In this document: positions 1 through 10,221 of the stretch, piece after piece | How the letters are laid out: the number at the start of each line of letters is the position of its first letter | Numbering within the stretch: position 1 is the stretch's first letter | From: Thermovenabulum gondwanense | GTDB lineage: Bacteria > Bacillota > Thermosediminibacteria > Thermosediminibacterales > Thermosediminibacteraceae | Length of the DNA stretch: 64,000 nucleotides | Assembly: GCF_001601575.1 (NCBI RefSeq) | Contig: NZ_LOHZ01000036.1 | Span: 1-64,000 of the forward strand | Direction: 5' to 3' | Program-made: the position numbers and the translations under genes | Notes under the pieces: generated by a model | Database searches by the model: none | What the model saw: only the letters and a program-made list of their open reading frames with translations | Told to the model about the DNA's origin: nothing

Positions 1-128
<128 letters not shown>

Positions 129-244
129 ATCCTTTAAGCTCTTCTTCTCTTACACACCTTTTCTTTGAAACTCTCAGGCGTGACACTGTTCAGTTTCCAA
201 GGTCCAATAATGTTTAAAAATTTTGTCCATTTGCTTGGGATTCT

Positions 245-274
245 ATTATATAATATGATTTGCCCTGTTGTCAA
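245..274 (-). promoter_or_regulatory. Sigma-A promoter of the rRNA operon
   Basis: On the minus strand TTGACA (269-274) is followed after 18 nt by TATAAT (245-250). Transcription would start near 238 and leave a leader of about 110 nt before the 16S 5' end. The leader (130-238) contains no ORF. The stretch 275-456 up to the end of yunB is AT-rich and shows no other clear feature. Confidence 0.75.
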
Positions 275-456
275 CTTTTTTATTATGTTTTTTAATGATT
301 TTGGACAACAACAGCTATTTTAATTTAACATAAAAATTGATTAGTTTCAAACCAGTATAAGTAGAATAAATACTAAATAAGCTATTCCATACACATTTTT
401 TCTAATAATTAATCAGTTATATTTAATTATGCTCTGTTATTCATCTTATTGCTATA

Positions 457-1101
457 TTATTTAAAGTCCAGAATAGTTTGCGGAACGGTTCCTACTATTA
501 TAGTTTCAGCTATAGGAACATTAGTATTAACTTCCACCTGAGAGCTAAAAAAGGGTTGAACCACTTTCACTTTTGCCGTTATTGAGAGTATTATTTTATG
601 TCTTGTTTGATTTATTCCCGCTTCTTCAAAGGCTTCCGTAGTATCCACTTCTGCAGTGCCTACCGGCTGCAGCATTATATTAATATTAGGTCCTATGTTT
701 GCCAGAATCTTACTTCCGGTAACCAGCCCTAAGGGTATTTTTATTGTCTCCATCGAAATTTGCTTTAATTTTTTTACTGCTTCTAACGACGTTTCCGTTT
801 CTATCCTGTTAATTTCTACTGTATTAATCTGAATTAGTGTAATCTGCCCATTTACATCTTTATGTATTGTAATAAGGTCTTTATATTGAATGTTTTTTGC
901 AATTTTTTCTTTAATAGCATTATTAATCGCCTCTGTGGCAATCATCCTTGCTCTTGCTTCAGCAATTGTCTGAACAGTAGGGGCTATTTGATGTTCAATA
1001 AAACTTAATACAATTAATACAGCAATAAAAATGAAAAAAAGGATAATATATAAACTAAAATAACCCCTTTTCACCCTGAACAATCTGTACTTACCCCACA
1101 T
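457..1101 (-). CDS. yunB: Sporulation protein YunB
   Basis: A protein of about 214 residues with one N-terminal membrane helix (roughly residues 14-37) after a short basic segment, then an extracytoplasmic domain. The order (R-x-K-RG before the helix, A-R-A-x-A at its end, then G-TVPQTI near the C-terminus) matches the YunB family. These are mother-cell-expressed sporulation proteins of unknown biochemical activity. I place the start at the ATG at 1101 (MWGKYRL) because GGAGGGG lies just upstream. The in-frame ATG at 1116 has no such site and lies inside the hairpin loop. The gene follows tyrS after a terminator whose right arm contains this binding site. The family call is by recognition; its role is inferred from homologues. 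Confidence 0.85.
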   Translation of the reverse strand: MWGKYRLFRVKRGYFSLYIILFFIFIAVLIVLSFIEHQIAPTVQTIAEARARMIATEAINNAIKEKIAKNIQYKDLITIHKDVNGQITLIQINTVEINRIETETSLEAVKKLKQISMETIKIPLGLVTGSKILANIGPNINIMLQPVGTAEVDTTEAFEEAGINQTRHKIILSITAKVKVVQPFFSSQVEVNTNVPIAETIIVGTVPQTILDFK

Positions 1102-1105
1102 AAAA

Positions 1106-1139
1106 AACCCCTCCATAATTAAAATATGCTGAAGGGGTT
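1106..1139 (-). terminator. Terminator of tyrS overlapping the yunB ribosome binding site
   Basis: On the minus strand AACCCCT (from 1139) pairs with AGGGGTT (ending at 1106) and is followed by a T run (TTTTTT overall). The loop is about 20 nt. The downstream arm contains GGAGGGG, which is also the ribosome binding site of yunB. An intact hairpin would therefore both end tyrS transcription and mask yunB initiation. Confidence 0.7.
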
Positions 1140-1149
1140 CGCAAAAGTT

Positions 1150-2373
1150 TTAATTTTTTATTGAAATTTTGGCAAATTTCCTTTTTCCTACCTGAACTAT
1201 TACGGGTTCCTTTAAATCAATATCAACAGGATTTTCTATCCGTTCGCCGTTTACTTTAACGGCTCCCTGCAAAATTAATCTCTGACCTTCGCTGTTAGAT
1301 GAGGCAAGACCTGTTATAGATAAAAGTTTAGGCAACCATATCTTTTTTTCTGGATTCAAATTATCTTCAGGGATGAAATATTCAACCATTTCATCCGGCA
1401 TATCTTTCTTCTGAAATACTTTTATAAAATTTTCTTCAGCTTTTTTTGCTTCTTCCAGGCCATGATACATTTTTACTATTTCCTTAGCTAAAGCCATTTT
1501 TACATCTCTCGGGTGCAGCGAACCATCTTTTAAACCTTTCTCTATTTTCTTTATTTCATCCTTTGGGATAGTCGTTGCTAAGTTGTAATATTCGATCAAT
1601 ATCTCGTCCGGAATCGACATCACCTTTCCGTACATTTCTTTCGGAGGTTCATTTATACCTATGTAATTTCCAAGGCTTTTGCTCATTTTCTTTGTGCCGT
1701 CTATACCTATTAATATTGGCATTAACATGGCAATTTGAGGTTCTTGACCGTACTCTTTTTGCAATGTCCTACCCATTAAAATATTAAATTTCTGCTCGGT
1801 AGCACCCAGTTCTACATCGGCTTTTAATGCTACTGAATCATAACCCTGCATCAATGGGTAAAAAAATTCATGAATAGAAATTGGCTTTCCTTCTTTAAAA
1901 CGCTGCTGGAAATCTTCTCTTTCCAGCATTCGTGCTACGGTATACCTGGAAGAAAGTACAATAACATCTTCAAAATTCAATTTGGCAAGCCATTCACTAT
2001 TGAACCTGATGGTAGTCTTTTCAGGGTCCAGGATTTTAAAAACCTGTTCTTTATAAGTTTTTGCATTTTCCATTACTTCTTCTCTTGTTAATTGTTTTCT
2101 TGTTTCGGATTTTCCAGTGGGATCCCCAATCATCCCGGTAAAATCCCCAATAATCAAAATAACTTCATGCCCTAAATCCTGAAATTCTTTCAGTTTTTTT
2201 AATACTACCGCATGTCCAAGATGAATATCCGGCGCAGTGGGATCGAGTCCTAATTTTGCTTTCAGAGGTGTTTTGCTCTCATAGGATTTTTTCAATTTAC
2301 TTAATAATTCATCCGGCGAAATAATTTCAGCAGTATCTCTTTTTAGAATTTCAAATTGTTCCTCTGGTCTCAT
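1150..2373 (-). CDS. tyrS: Tyrosyl-tRNA synthetase
   Basis: A class I aminoacyl-tRNA synthetase of 407 residues that charges tRNA-Tyr in the cytoplasm. The HIGH signature appears as HLGH at residues 51-54 within [20 protein letters not shown]. The KMSKS loop is at 229-233. The last ~65 residues form an S4-type RNA-binding domain (about 340-400). The N-terminal region resembles the second bacterial TyrRS subtype (TyrZ-like) more than the B. subtilis TyrS subtype. There is no T-box upstream: the leader is only about 25 nt, with a good ribosome binding site (GGAGAGGG) before ATG. Length is normal and the enzyme looks intact. Confidence 0.96.
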   Translation of the reverse strand: MRPEEQFEILKRDTAEIISPDELLSKLKKSYESKTPLKAKLGLDPTAPDIHLGHAVVLKKLKEFQDLGHEVILIIGDFTGMIGDPTGKSETRKQLTREEVMENAKTYKEQVFKILDPEKTTIRFNSEWLAKLNFEDVIVLSSRYTVARMLEREDFQQRFKEGKPISIHEFFYPLMQGYDSVALKADVELGATEQKFNILMGRTLQKEYGQEPQIAMLMPILIGIDGTKKMSKSLGNYIGINEPPKEMYGKVMSIPDEILIEYYNLATTIPKDEIKKIEKGLKDGSLHPRDVKMALAKEIVKMYHGLEEAKKAEENFIKVFQKKDMPDEMVEYFIPEDNLNPEKKIWLPKLLSITGLASSNSEGQRLILQGAVKVNGERIENPVDIDLKEPVIVQVGKRKFAKISIKN

Positions 2374-2405
2374 TCTATTCCCTCTCCATTTTATGTTTTT
2401 TAACG

Positions 2406-2434
2406 ATTATAACATAGTCAAAACATTATTTCAA
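2406..2434 (-). promoter_or_regulatory. Sigma-A promoter of tyrS
   Basis: Minus-strand TTGAAA (2429-2434) and TATAAT (2406-2411) are separated by 17 nt, about 33 nt upstream of the tyrS start. The short leader leaves no room for a T-box. Confidence 0.7.
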
Positions 2435-2471
2435 ACCCATGTTATTTGATTTATTTTATTTTTGACAACTG

Positions 2472-2480
2472 TGGTATAAT
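2472..2480 (+). promoter_or_regulatory. Extended -10 promoter of the PBP gene
   Basis: TGG followed by TATAAT (2475-2480) makes an extended -10 element 24 nt upstream of the ATG. A TTGACA at 2462-2467 is too close (7 nt) to act as its -35 box. The ribosome binding site is GAGAGGGGG before ATG at 2505. Confidence 0.55.
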
Positions 2481-2504
2481 AAAAATTATAGAGAGGGGGA
2501 TTGT

Positions 2505-4850
2505 ATGGGAAAAAAGAAAAGAAGAAACCTATTTAGAGGGCTTGCATTAATAATTTTATTTTTTTTCCTGCTCGCTTCCGGAGTTGCCTTTGGAGTTGCA
2601 TATTCATATATAAACACGGCTCCACCCTTTGATCCTAAAAAGTTAAAACCCAGCGAAACTTCTTTTGTACTGGACGAAAAGGGCAAGGTGGTTTCGGAAC
2701 TTCATGGAGAACAAAACAGGATACCCGTTTCCTTAGAAGAAATCCCGGATAATTTGAAAAATGCCTTTATTGCGATAGAAGATCAATATTTTTATTCTCA
2801 TAAAGGGATAAACATCCGTTCAATAATAGGTTCTTTAATTACGGACCTCATTAAAGGAGGATATCATAGAGGTGCAAGCACCATTACCCAGCAGCTGGTT
2901 AAAAATGCTTTTCTTACGCAGGAAAAATCGTTAAAAAGAAAAATTCAAGAAGCATGGCTGGCAATACAATTAGAAAGACATTACACAAAAAATCAAATTC
3001 TTGAATTTTACTTGAATCAGATTTATTTCGGTCATTCTGCCTATGGAGTAGAGGCAGCTTCTCAGCTATTTTTTGGAAAACATGTAAAGGATCTTACTTT
3101 AGCCGAGTGTGCAATGCTGGCCGGAGTACCCAAAGGCCCTCAGTATTTTTCACCCTATCTTAATTTTAAAAACGCCAAGGAACGTCAGGAGTTAATTCTC
3201 GATAAAATGGCAGAATTGGGTTACATTACAAAAGAAGAAGCAAAAAAGGCGAAGGATGAGAAAATTATTTTAGCTGGTTTAAATACACCAAAGGCTAATT
3301 ACAAAGCCCCGTATTATACAGATTACGTTGTGCAGGAAACTGCTGAAAAACTGCAACAATCCTTAGGAATTTCCCAGGAGGAAGCTTATGATAGAATTTA
3401 TAATGGGGGTTTAAAAATTTATACAACTATTGATGTTAACATTCAGGAAGCTGCAGAAAAAGCATTATCAAATCCTGCAAATTACCCATATACAAAAAAC
3501 GACAAAAACGGAATACCCCAGCCACAAGGCGCTATTGTGGTTCTTGACGTAAAGACCGGAGCAATTAAAGCACTGGTAGGAGGAAGAGAACATTATCAAA
3601 AATTAGGTCTTAATCGAGCTTATCAATCTTACAGACAACCCGGATCTGCATTTAAACCCATTGTGGTTTACACAGCAGCAATAGATTCAGGATTTACAGC
3701 TGCCAGCGTAATAGATGATTCTCCTGTTTTTTATCCCAGCGGTAGTGGCACCTGGTCTCCTCAAAACTTTTCCGACGATTACAGAGGATTAACACCTCTT
3801 TGGAAGGCAATTGCAAGGTCGGTAAACGTTGTTGCAGTAAAAGTTCTTGATTCCATAGGGGTTGACAGAGGAATTGAATATGCTAAAAAGCTGGGAATAA
3901 AAGACTTAGTTTTAAAAGGTAGCAAAAACGATAGACAACTTGCCATAGCTCTCGGCGGCCTTACAAAAGGAGTTACTCCTTTAGAACTCGCTTCCGCATA
4001 TCAAACCTTAGCAAATCAGGGAGTTCACATAGAACCAATTGCCGTATTGAAAATCGTGGACAAAAACGGAAGAACCTTATATGAAGAAAAACCGCAAAAA
4101 TGGGTTGCAGTTAGCCCTCAGACAGCTTTTATTATGACGAATTTATTAAAAGGTCCTATTTATGACCCCGAGGGTACTGCAAGAAGGTTATCAAGTTTTC
4201 CTTACCCGGTCAGGGGTAAAACAGGTACAACTTCCGATAATAAAGACGTATGGTTTGTAGGATATACTCCTTATTACGTAGCTTCTGTTTGGATCGGTCA
4301 CGATGAACCGGTTCCCATGAAAGGTGTATCCAGCGGTAATCAACCCGCTAATATCTGGATGCAGGTAATGAAAGAAGCTCATAAAAATCTACCTTATAAA
4401 GACTTTGATAGACCTGATAATATAGTCGGGCCAATCCCAGTATGCATGGATTCGGGAAAACTTCCTACAGAACTATGTTATAAAGATCCAAGGGGTCCAA
4501 GGGTAGTGGAACAATACTTCATTAAAGGAACGGAGCCAACGGAATTTTGCGACGTGCATGTAGAACTGGATGTGGATATTACAAACGGACTGCTCGCAAC
4601 TCCCTATTGTCCTCCTGAGCTGGTTCAAAAGAGGGTATTTATTAAACGTCCGCCCTTTGTTCCTTCAAAAGAAGGAAAAATTCCATTAGATGTAAAATAT
4701 CAGGCTCCGGAGCAGTACTGCCCCGTTCATTCTGCTCAAAACCCCGTATTCCAATCTCCTGTAGAAGGAGAGCTTGATGAAAATCCTTTACAAAACCAGG
4801 ATAATCATTTAAATAATAATGGAAATAACAATACGAATGATAATTTATAA
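2505..4850 (+). CDS. Class A penicillin-binding protein 1A (bifunctional peptidoglycan synthase)
   Basis: A 781-residue membrane-anchored enzyme that polymerises lipid II and cross-links peptidoglycan. A cytoplasmic KKKRR segment and one transmembrane helix (about 12-34) come first. The glycosyltransferase domain (GT51) has EDQYFYSH at 92-99, with catalytic Glu92, and GASTITQQ at 123-130. The transpeptidase domain has the nucleophile motif SAFK at 381-384, SVN at 439-441 and KTGT at 572-575. The C-terminal tail has several Cys and Pro residues and ends in an Asn-rich low-complexity stretch. All catalytic residues are present. It is the only large plus-strand gene in the first 27 kb, is divergent from tyrS, and ends at a two-way terminator. 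Confidence 0.95.
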   Translation: MGKKKRRNLFRGLALIILFFFLLASGVAFGVAYSYINTAPPFDPKKLKPSETSFVLDEKGKVVSELHGEQNRIPVSLEEIPDNLKNAFIAIEDQYFYSHKGINIRSIIGSLITDLIKGGYHRGASTITQQLVKNAFLTQEKSLKRKIQEAWLAIQLERHYTKNQILEFYLNQIYFGHSAYGVEAASQLFFGKHVKDLTLAECAMLAGVPKGPQYFSPYLNFKNAKERQELILDKMAELGYITKEEAKKAKDEKIILAGLNTPKANYKAPYYTDYVVQETAEKLQQSLGISQEEAYDRIYNGGLKIYTTIDVNIQEAAEKALSNPANYPYTKNDKNGIPQPQGAIVVLDVKTGAIKALVGGREHYQKLGLNRAYQSYRQPGSAFKPIVVYTAAIDSGFTAASVIDDSPVFYPSGSGTWSPQNFSDDYRGLTPLWKAIARSVNVVAVKVLDSIGVDRGIEYAKKLGIKDLVLKGSKNDRQLAIALGGLTKGVTPLELASAYQTLANQGVHIEPIAVLKIVDKNGRTLYEEKPQKWVAVSPQTAFIMTNLLKGPIYDPEGTARRLSSFPYPVRGKTGTTSDNKDVWFVGYTPYYVASVWIGHDEPVPMKGVSSGNQPANIWMQVMKEAHKNLPYKDFDRPDNIVGPIPVCMDSGKLPTELCYKDPRGPRVVEQYFIKGTEPTEFCDVHVELDVDITNGLLATPYCPPELVQKRVFIKRPPFVPSKEGKIPLDVKYQAPEQYCPVHSAQNPVFQSPVEGELDENPLQNQDNHLNNNGNNNTNDNL

Positions 4851-4874
4851 TTTACATTAATAATCTAAATGTAA

Positions 4875-4929
4875 AAAAACCCCTTAAAAGTTTAGCCTTT
4901 CGCGAGGCGTATAGCTTTTAAGGGGTTTT
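4875..4929. terminator. Bidirectional terminator between the PBP gene and the DUF523 gene
   Basis: AAACCCCTTAAAAG pairs with CTTTTAAGGGGTTT, with a smaller inner GCCT/AGGC hairpin in the loop. T runs lie on both sides, so it can serve the plus-strand PBP gene and the convergent minus-strand operon. Confidence 0.85.
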
Positions 4930-4934
4930 ATATT

Positions 4935-5405
4935 TTATTTTTTTGTTTTATTTTTTCCTTTTAAAAACTCTTCCGAAGAAATCACTTGAATCCCATTTTC
5001 TAAAAATAGCGCTGCGGTTACCCCCGTGCCATCTTTAATTTTATTTTTAAAGGAACCATCGTAAATTTCACCGCAGCCGCAGGAAGGGCTTTTAGACTTT
5101 AATATTGCTTTTGTTATACCATAAATCTTTGCCAATTTTAAGGCTTCATAGGCACCTTTAATGTAATTTTCCGTAACATCTACCCCATCTTTTGTAACTA
5201 CCCTTGCAATCCCCTTCAAAACATCAAATCCATCCCCTCCGCTAATCTCTGCAGGGCTTCTGGGAGTGGGTAACCCTCCAGCCTGCTCGGGACAAAAAGG
5301 GATTATAATTTCTTCTTTTAATATGTCGAGAAAATTCTTATCGTAATTATTTTCACCATTGTATTTACTGTTTAAACCAATTAGGCAGGAACTTATAATA
5401 ATCAA
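4935..5405 (-). CDS. DUF523 family protein
   Basis: A 156-residue protein with the DUF523 pattern: an N-terminal SSCLIG segment, an FCPEQAGGLPTPR block near residue 38, and SKSPSCGCG near residue 105. The conserved cysteines suggest metal or Fe-S binding, but no reaction is established for the family. The start is the TTG at 5405, whose bases overlap the mutS2 stop codon (TTGA). A GGTGGAG site lies in the 3' end of mutS2, so translation is probably coupled. It is the last gene of the pheST operon and ends beside the terminator at 4875-4929. Confidence 0.85.
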   Translation of the reverse strand: MIIISSCLIGLNSKYNGENNYDKNFLDILKEEIIIPFCPEQAGGLPTPRSPAEISGGDGFDVLKGIARVVTKDGVDVTENYIKGAYEALKLAKIYGITKAILKSKSPSCGCGEIYDGSFKNKIKDGTGVTAALFLENGIQVISSEEFLKGKNKTKK

Positions 5406-7777
5406 TTAAACTCCACCACCGTTACTCCAATTCCACCTTCATTATAATTTCCGGGTCTAAATGTCTTCACATCTTTTCTCTTCTTTAATAAATCCTGAAT
5501 ACCTTTTCTTAAAATGCCCGTACCCTTACCGTGAATTATCATTATACTCGGAAGTCCAGCAACTCTTGCATCGTCTAAATACTTTTCCACTTTTAAAATT
5601 GCCTCATCAAGAGTCAGTCCCCTTAAATCAATTTTACTTTCTATATTTTTTGCTTTTTCAATGCTGATAGTTGAGTAACTGATTGAATCTTTTACTCCCG
5701 TTGAAGCCTCTTCTATTTTGCTCAAAGTATTTAAAGGTAAATTTATCTTCATAATTCCGATGGAAACCAATGCTTCTTTTTCTTTTTCATTAATTTCGAC
5801 TATAAAACCTTCTTGATTTAAACCTTCTACAAAAACCCTATCTCCCGGTTTGAAATTAACATCCTTTAAGAGCTTTTTGGATTTTTTTATCAGAGGTTTC
5901 TCATCCTTTAACTCTCCCAGGTTTTCCCTTAACCTTTTCCTTGCCAGTTCTATTATACGATCTTTGTTTTGCCTATCATCCAAATCCTCTACCTTTTTCA
6001 ATTCTTCGATAATATCCTCTGCTTCCTCTTTTGCCTTTTCTAAAATGCTTTTTGCCTTTTCTCTGGCTTTTTCAATAATTTTATCTTCCTTTTCAGCAAG
6101 CTTTTTTTGGGCCTCCTCCAGATATGTTATTTTTTTATAATAATTTTCTTTTAATTCATTTAACCTTTTTAATTCTTCGTTAAACTTTTTTCTCTCTCCT
6201 TCCAGACTTTTTAAAAGCCCTTCCAATTCCAAATTTTCCTTTTTAAGAAATTCCTTAGCCGTTTCAAGAAGTTCATGTTTTAACCCTAATCGTTTTGCAA
6301 TTTCAAAGGCATTACTTTTGCCCGGTATTCCTATGGTCAATTTATATGTTGGACTTAAGGTTTCTACATCAAACTCAACACTTGCATTTTCCATACCATC
6401 CCTGGAAAATGCAAAGGTTTTTAATTCACTGTAATGGGTTGTGGCAATTGTTCTTATACCCCGTTCATAAAAATAGTTTAATATTGCCATGGCAAGAGCG
6501 GCCCCTTCGGCGGGATCCGTACCCGCTCCCAGTTCGTCAAGTAAGACAAGGCTTTTTTCATCAGCGTTTTCAATTATTTCCACAATATTTTTCATATGAG
6601 AAGAAAAGGTGCTTAAAGACTGCTCTATGCTCTGTTCGTCTCCGATATCGGCAAAAACTTCATTAAAAACTGCTACTTCAGTTCCTTCTTCCGCTGGAAG
6701 GTGGAGTCCCGATTGAGCCATGATAGAAAAAAGTCCTACGGTTTTTAGGGTAACCGTTTTCCCACCGGTATTTGGACCAGTAATGACCAGTACATGGAAT
6801 TTATCTCCAAGAAATAAATCTATTGGAACTACTTCGCCCTTTAAGATAAGGAGAGGATGTCTACCCCGTTTAATATTTAGATAACCTTTTTCATTAAACA
6901 TCGGTTCAATGCCGTTAATTTCTATACTGTAATTAGCTTTTGCTAAAATAAAATCCAGCTCCAATATTACTTCATAACTATTTTTAATAGAATCATAATT
7001 ATCCGCTATCTTTTTGGTTAGTTCTTTTAATATCCTTTCCTCTTCTTTTTTTTCTTCAATTTCTATTTTCCGAAGTTCATTATTTAATTCCAGTACCGAT
7101 AAAGGTTCTATATACAAAGTTGCACCGCTTGACGATTGATCATGAATAATACCTGGAACACTTGTCCTAAATTCCTGCTTTACCGGTATTACGTAGCGTC
7201 CCTGCCTTATGGTTACTATTGGTTCCTGCAGGAATTTTTGAAAAGAAGGTGATGAAATTATTGATTCAAGTTTTTCTCTAATACGCGAAAAGAGGACCTT
7301 TTTTTCTTTCCTTAAAGAAGCCAGTGCGGGACTTGCATTATCGGCTATTTCTTCCTCATTGAGAATCGCTTTAAATATTTTTTCCTCTAATGAATAAAAA
7401 TTATGAAGGGAAGTAACCAAATTTTGCAATATTTCATAGCCTTCTATTTTCCACTCTTCCCAATTTTTTTTAATTACTCTTGAAGTCTTCATTATTTGAG
7501 CTACATCAAGGAGTTCTCTATTACTTAACACTGCACCAAATTTTGCTCTCTTTAATGAAGAGGAAATATCCGGAATATACTCGAAAGGCAGTCTGAACCC
7601 CCTTTTCAGCAATGCTACTCCTTCTGATGTTTCTTTTTGCAATCTTCTAATTAAGGGGAGATCTTTTTGGGGCTCTAATTTATCAATCCTTTCCCGGGTA
7701 ATATCCGATACAGCGTATTCTTTTAAGATATTTTTGATCTTATCAAATTCCAGCTTTGCTAAAACCTTATTATTCAA
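5402..7777 (-). CDS. mutS2: Endonuclease MutS2
   Basis: A protein of about 791 residues of the MutS2 family, which acts on branched DNA and, in Bacillus, on collided ribosomes. It has the MutS core and clamp region, a Walker A motif TGPNTGGKT near residue 335, Walker B LLDELGAGTDP further on, a long Lys/Glu-rich coiled coil (about 510-610) and a C-terminal Smr nuclease domain (about 715-790, with IDLRG and HGKGTG motifs). No MutS mismatch-recognition N-terminus is present. I choose the TTG at 7777 (MNNKVLAKLEF) because AAAGGGTGA is spaced correctly before it and the residues match the family start. A GTG at 7786 is also in frame. It sits 17 nt after the U32 gene. Confidence 0.94.
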   Translation of the reverse strand: MNNKVLAKLEFDKIKNILKEYAVSDITRERIDKLEPQKDLPLIRRLQKETSEGVALLKRGFRLPFEYIPDISSSLKRAKFGAVLSNRELLDVAQIMKTSRVIKKNWEEWKIEGYEILQNLVTSLHNFYSLEEKIFKAILNEEEIADNASPALASLRKEKKVLFSRIREKLESIISSPSFQKFLQEPIVTIRQGRYVIPVKQEFRTSVPGIIHDQSSSGATLYIEPLSVLELNNELRKIEIEEKKEEERILKELTKKIADNYDSIKNSYEVILELDFILAKANYSIEINGIEPMFNEKGYLNIKRGRHPLLILKGEVVPIDLFLGDKFHVLVITGPNTGGKTVTLKTVGLFSIMAQSGLHLPAEEGTEVAVFNEVFADIGDEQSIEQSLSTFSSHMKNIVEIIENADEKSLVLLDELGAGTDPAEGAALAMAILNYFYERGIRTIATTHYSELKTFAFSRDGMENASVEFDVETLSPTYKLTIGIPGKSNAFEIAKRLGLKHELLETAKEFLKKENLELEGLLKSLEGERKKFNEELKRLNELKENYYKKITYLEEAQKKLAEKEDKIIEKAREKAKSILEKAKEEAEDIIEELKKVEDLDDRQNKDRIIELARKRLRENLGELKDEKPLIKKSKKLLKDVNFKPGDRVFVEGLNQEGFIVEINEKEKEALVSIGIMKINLPLNTLSKIEEASTGVKDSISYSTISIEKAKNIESKIDLRGLTLDEAILKVEKYLDDARVAGLPSIMIIHGKGTGILRKGIQDLLKKRKDVKTFRPGNYNEGGIGVTVVEFN

Positions 7778-7794
7778 TAAAATCACCCTTTTTA

Positions 7795-10221
7795 CTATTT
7801 TACTCCTCTAAAATAATGCCCAAAGGTATAGTATTTTGCTACATCTTCTTCAGGGATTTTTTCTTTTTCTCGAATACTTAAATAATAAGCTTTTGTTATT
7901 TTCTCTATTTCTTCGGGTTTTCTTCCAACCAAATATAATTGCCCGTACATTATATTAGCCATTGTCAAAGCTTCGATGTGATTTATCATACAGATTTCAT
8001 AGCAGTTATAGATATGGCTCCTATTTTTTTCATCCACAAACACCTTGAATTCTTTTCCGAGCCTATCCTTAAGATAGGCTATATTTAAATCTCTCCCCGA
8101 ATTGGATTTTATAATATTATGTTCGCTCACTATCAAAGGTAAATACCCATGAACAATACTCTCTAACTCCAGATCTGATTTCAATTTTTCTATTGCTTTA
8201 AGAGAAAGTTCGGGAGAAAGTACCACTCTTTTAAAACCCAATTCTTTTAATACTTCTATGCTTACACTATTAAAAATATTTAATGAAAAATCAACAATAC
8301 AATTTACATTCCTCTCAATAAAATAATTTAATAACCCGTTATTTCCAGCAACCACGCCGTCGACTTCCGTGAGCAGACTTTCATCTAAACGCTCAGATAT
8401 CTCGCGAACATCTTCCTGTTTCGTTATTTGAGGTAAAGCCAAATAAAATTTCTTTCCTTCTTTTTTTGTAATATTTAGCGCACTTTTTAGTTGAAATAAG
8501 GTTTCTTTAAAATTTTGTCCTCCAAAATAAATTTCGTCTATATATGATATGCCTTTTTTTAGCCCTTCCAGGCTATCAACTCTTAAAGTAATCTTCATTA
8601 TTTCCTTATTTTTTTGTTCATTGCCCTTATTTTTCTCCTGAAAATAAGATAAAAATGCCTTATAATTACCATTGACCCTTTTGTTTTTATATTTTTCTAT
8701 TCTTCGTTCATAAAGTTTTTTTATTGCCTCCTGTCTTAGATCATTTAACGCACTAAAAGGTAGGAGGATATTTTCATCCATATCTACTTTAAACTCTTTT
8801 AAGTAAAATACAGTATTTCCGAGCCTTGTCAATTTTTCTTTAATTTCCTCCAAGGAGGTTGGACGTTTTTGAGCTTTTTTTACAATATAATCCGACTCTG
8901 AAAATATATAATTTTTATCCTCATCTTCAATAAAAATCTTTAATCTGTCATTAAGCTTTGCATAAAGTTTAATTTTTACCGGGATTTTTTTACTCAAAGC
9001 TGGTTCTTCATAGGACCTTTTTGCTTCTTCCAGTAATTCCGCATCTGATGTTTTATAAACTGCAGTGCCTTCTTTTACCTTCCCTTTTGTTTTAATTTTC
9101 ACTATTTCTCCGGGCTTAGCCTTAAATCTTTTATTATTTTTTACATAAAACTCGGTGACCACATATCCAAATCCCTCATCATCCCTTATATCTATTCCAT
9201 CTCCAACACGAAGCTCCTCTTGCAATAATATTTTTGTCATACTGTTTTCAGATTCAAAGCCTACTACCTTTCCCAGCAGTATACCTTTGTTCCTCGGACA
9301 ATCTATGCTCATCAAATCTTTTCCCGGATTTCCAAAATAATAGCCCGTAGTAAAACTCCGGTTAAAAATTTGTAAGAGCTTTTTATATTCGTCATCGGAT
9401 ATAAAAAATTTTCCTGGATTTTGTAAAAATCTATCAATAGCCTTTCTGTATATAGAAGTTACCACTGCTACATATTCAGGTCGTTTTAATCTTCCTTCTA
9501 TTTTAAACGAATCTATCCCGGCTTCTATTAAAAGAGGTATCCTTTTGATAAGATTGAGGTCCCTTGTACTCATAAGATGTAATTTGGATGATATTATGTT
9601 CCCCTGCTGATCCAATAAGTAATACGGTAATCTACAGGGTTGAGCACACTGTCCCCTATTTCCGCTCCTTGCTCCTATGAAACTACTCATAAGACATTGC
9701 CCCGAATAACAAAAACAGAGGGCACCATGAACAAAAGTTTCTATTTTTAAAGAGGTATTTTCTTTTATTAACTTTATCTCTTTTAAAGATAGCTCCCGTG
9801 CAAGAACTACCCTGTCAAAATTCATTTTTTCCAGAAATTTCACTCCGTCTAAGCTGTGTACGGTCATCTGGGTACTGGCATGGACTTCCATATCGGGAAA
9901 ATATTTCTTAATAAAATAGCCGAGTCCTATATCCTGAACAATAATTCCATCAACACCTATCCCGTTTAAAAAATTAATAAAATCACCGGCTTCGTAAAAC
10001 TCGTCATCGTATATTAAGATATTCACTGTAACGTAAATTTTTACACCCTTAAGATGGGCGTATTCAACAGCTTCTTTTAATTCTTCTCTTGAAAAATTCG
10101 ATGCCGAGCGGCGGGCATTAAATTCTTTTCCTCCCAAATAAACCGCATCGGCACCATTTTCTACAGCAGCTTTTAAAGCATCAAAACTTCCTGCAGGGGC
10201 CAACAATTCAGGCTTTTTCAT
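7795..10221 (-). CDS. U32 family peptidase with DUF3656-type C-terminal region
   Basis: An 808-residue member of the U32 (collagenase-like) family. The N-terminal half begins KPELLAPAGSFDALKAA and has the GADAVYLGG block. The family signature lies near residue 165, with a cysteine-rich stretch continuing as GNRGQCAQPCR around residues 187-197. A long extra C-terminal region (about 390-808) makes it roughly twice the size of YrrN/YrrO-type members. Several U32 proteins modify 23S rRNA or tRNA, so 'peptidase' may not describe its activity. It overlaps the end of polX by 4 nt (ATGA), which implies coupled translation. Confidence 0.85.
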   Translation of the reverse strand: MKKPELLAPAGSFDALKAAVENGADAVYLGGKEFNARRSASNFSREELKEAVEYAHLKGVKIYVTVNILIYDDEFYEAGDFINFLNGIGVDGIIVQDIGLGYFIKKYFPDMEVHASTQMTVHSLDGVKFLEKMNFDRVVLARELSLKEIKLIKENTSLKIETFVHGALCFCYSGQCLMSSFIGARSGNRGQCAQPCRLPYYLLDQQGNIISSKLHLMSTRDLNLIKRIPLLIEAGIDSFKIEGRLKRPEYVAVVTSIYRKAIDRFLQNPGKFFISDDEYKKLLQIFNRSFTTGYYFGNPGKDLMSIDCPRNKGILLGKVVGFESENSMTKILLQEELRVGDGIDIRDDEGFGYVVTEFYVKNNKRFKAKPGEIVKIKTKGKVKEGTAVYKTSDAELLEEAKRSYEEPALSKKIPVKIKLYAKLNDRLKIFIEDEDKNYIFSESDYIVKKAQKRPTSLEEIKEKLTRLGNTVFYLKEFKVDMDENILLPFSALNDLRQEAIKKLYERRIEKYKNKRVNGNYKAFLSYFQEKNKGNEQKNKEIMKITLRVDSLEGLKKGISYIDEIYFGGQNFKETLFQLKSALNITKKEGKKFYLALPQITKQEDVREISERLDESLLTEVDGVVAGNNGLLNYFIERNVNCIVDFSLNIFNSVSIEVLKELGFKRVVLSPELSLKAIEKLKSDLELESIVHGYLPLIVSEHNIIKSNSGRDLNIAYLKDRLGKEFKVFVDEKNRSHIYNCYEICMINHIEALTMANIMYGQLYLVGRKPEEIEKITKAYYLSIREKEKIPEEDVAKYYTFGHYFRGVK

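Noticed and set aside
2462-2467. TTGACA upstream of the PBP gene as a -35 box
   Set aside because: It is only 7 nt from the TATAAT, so it cannot pair with it; an extended -10 explains the promoter better.
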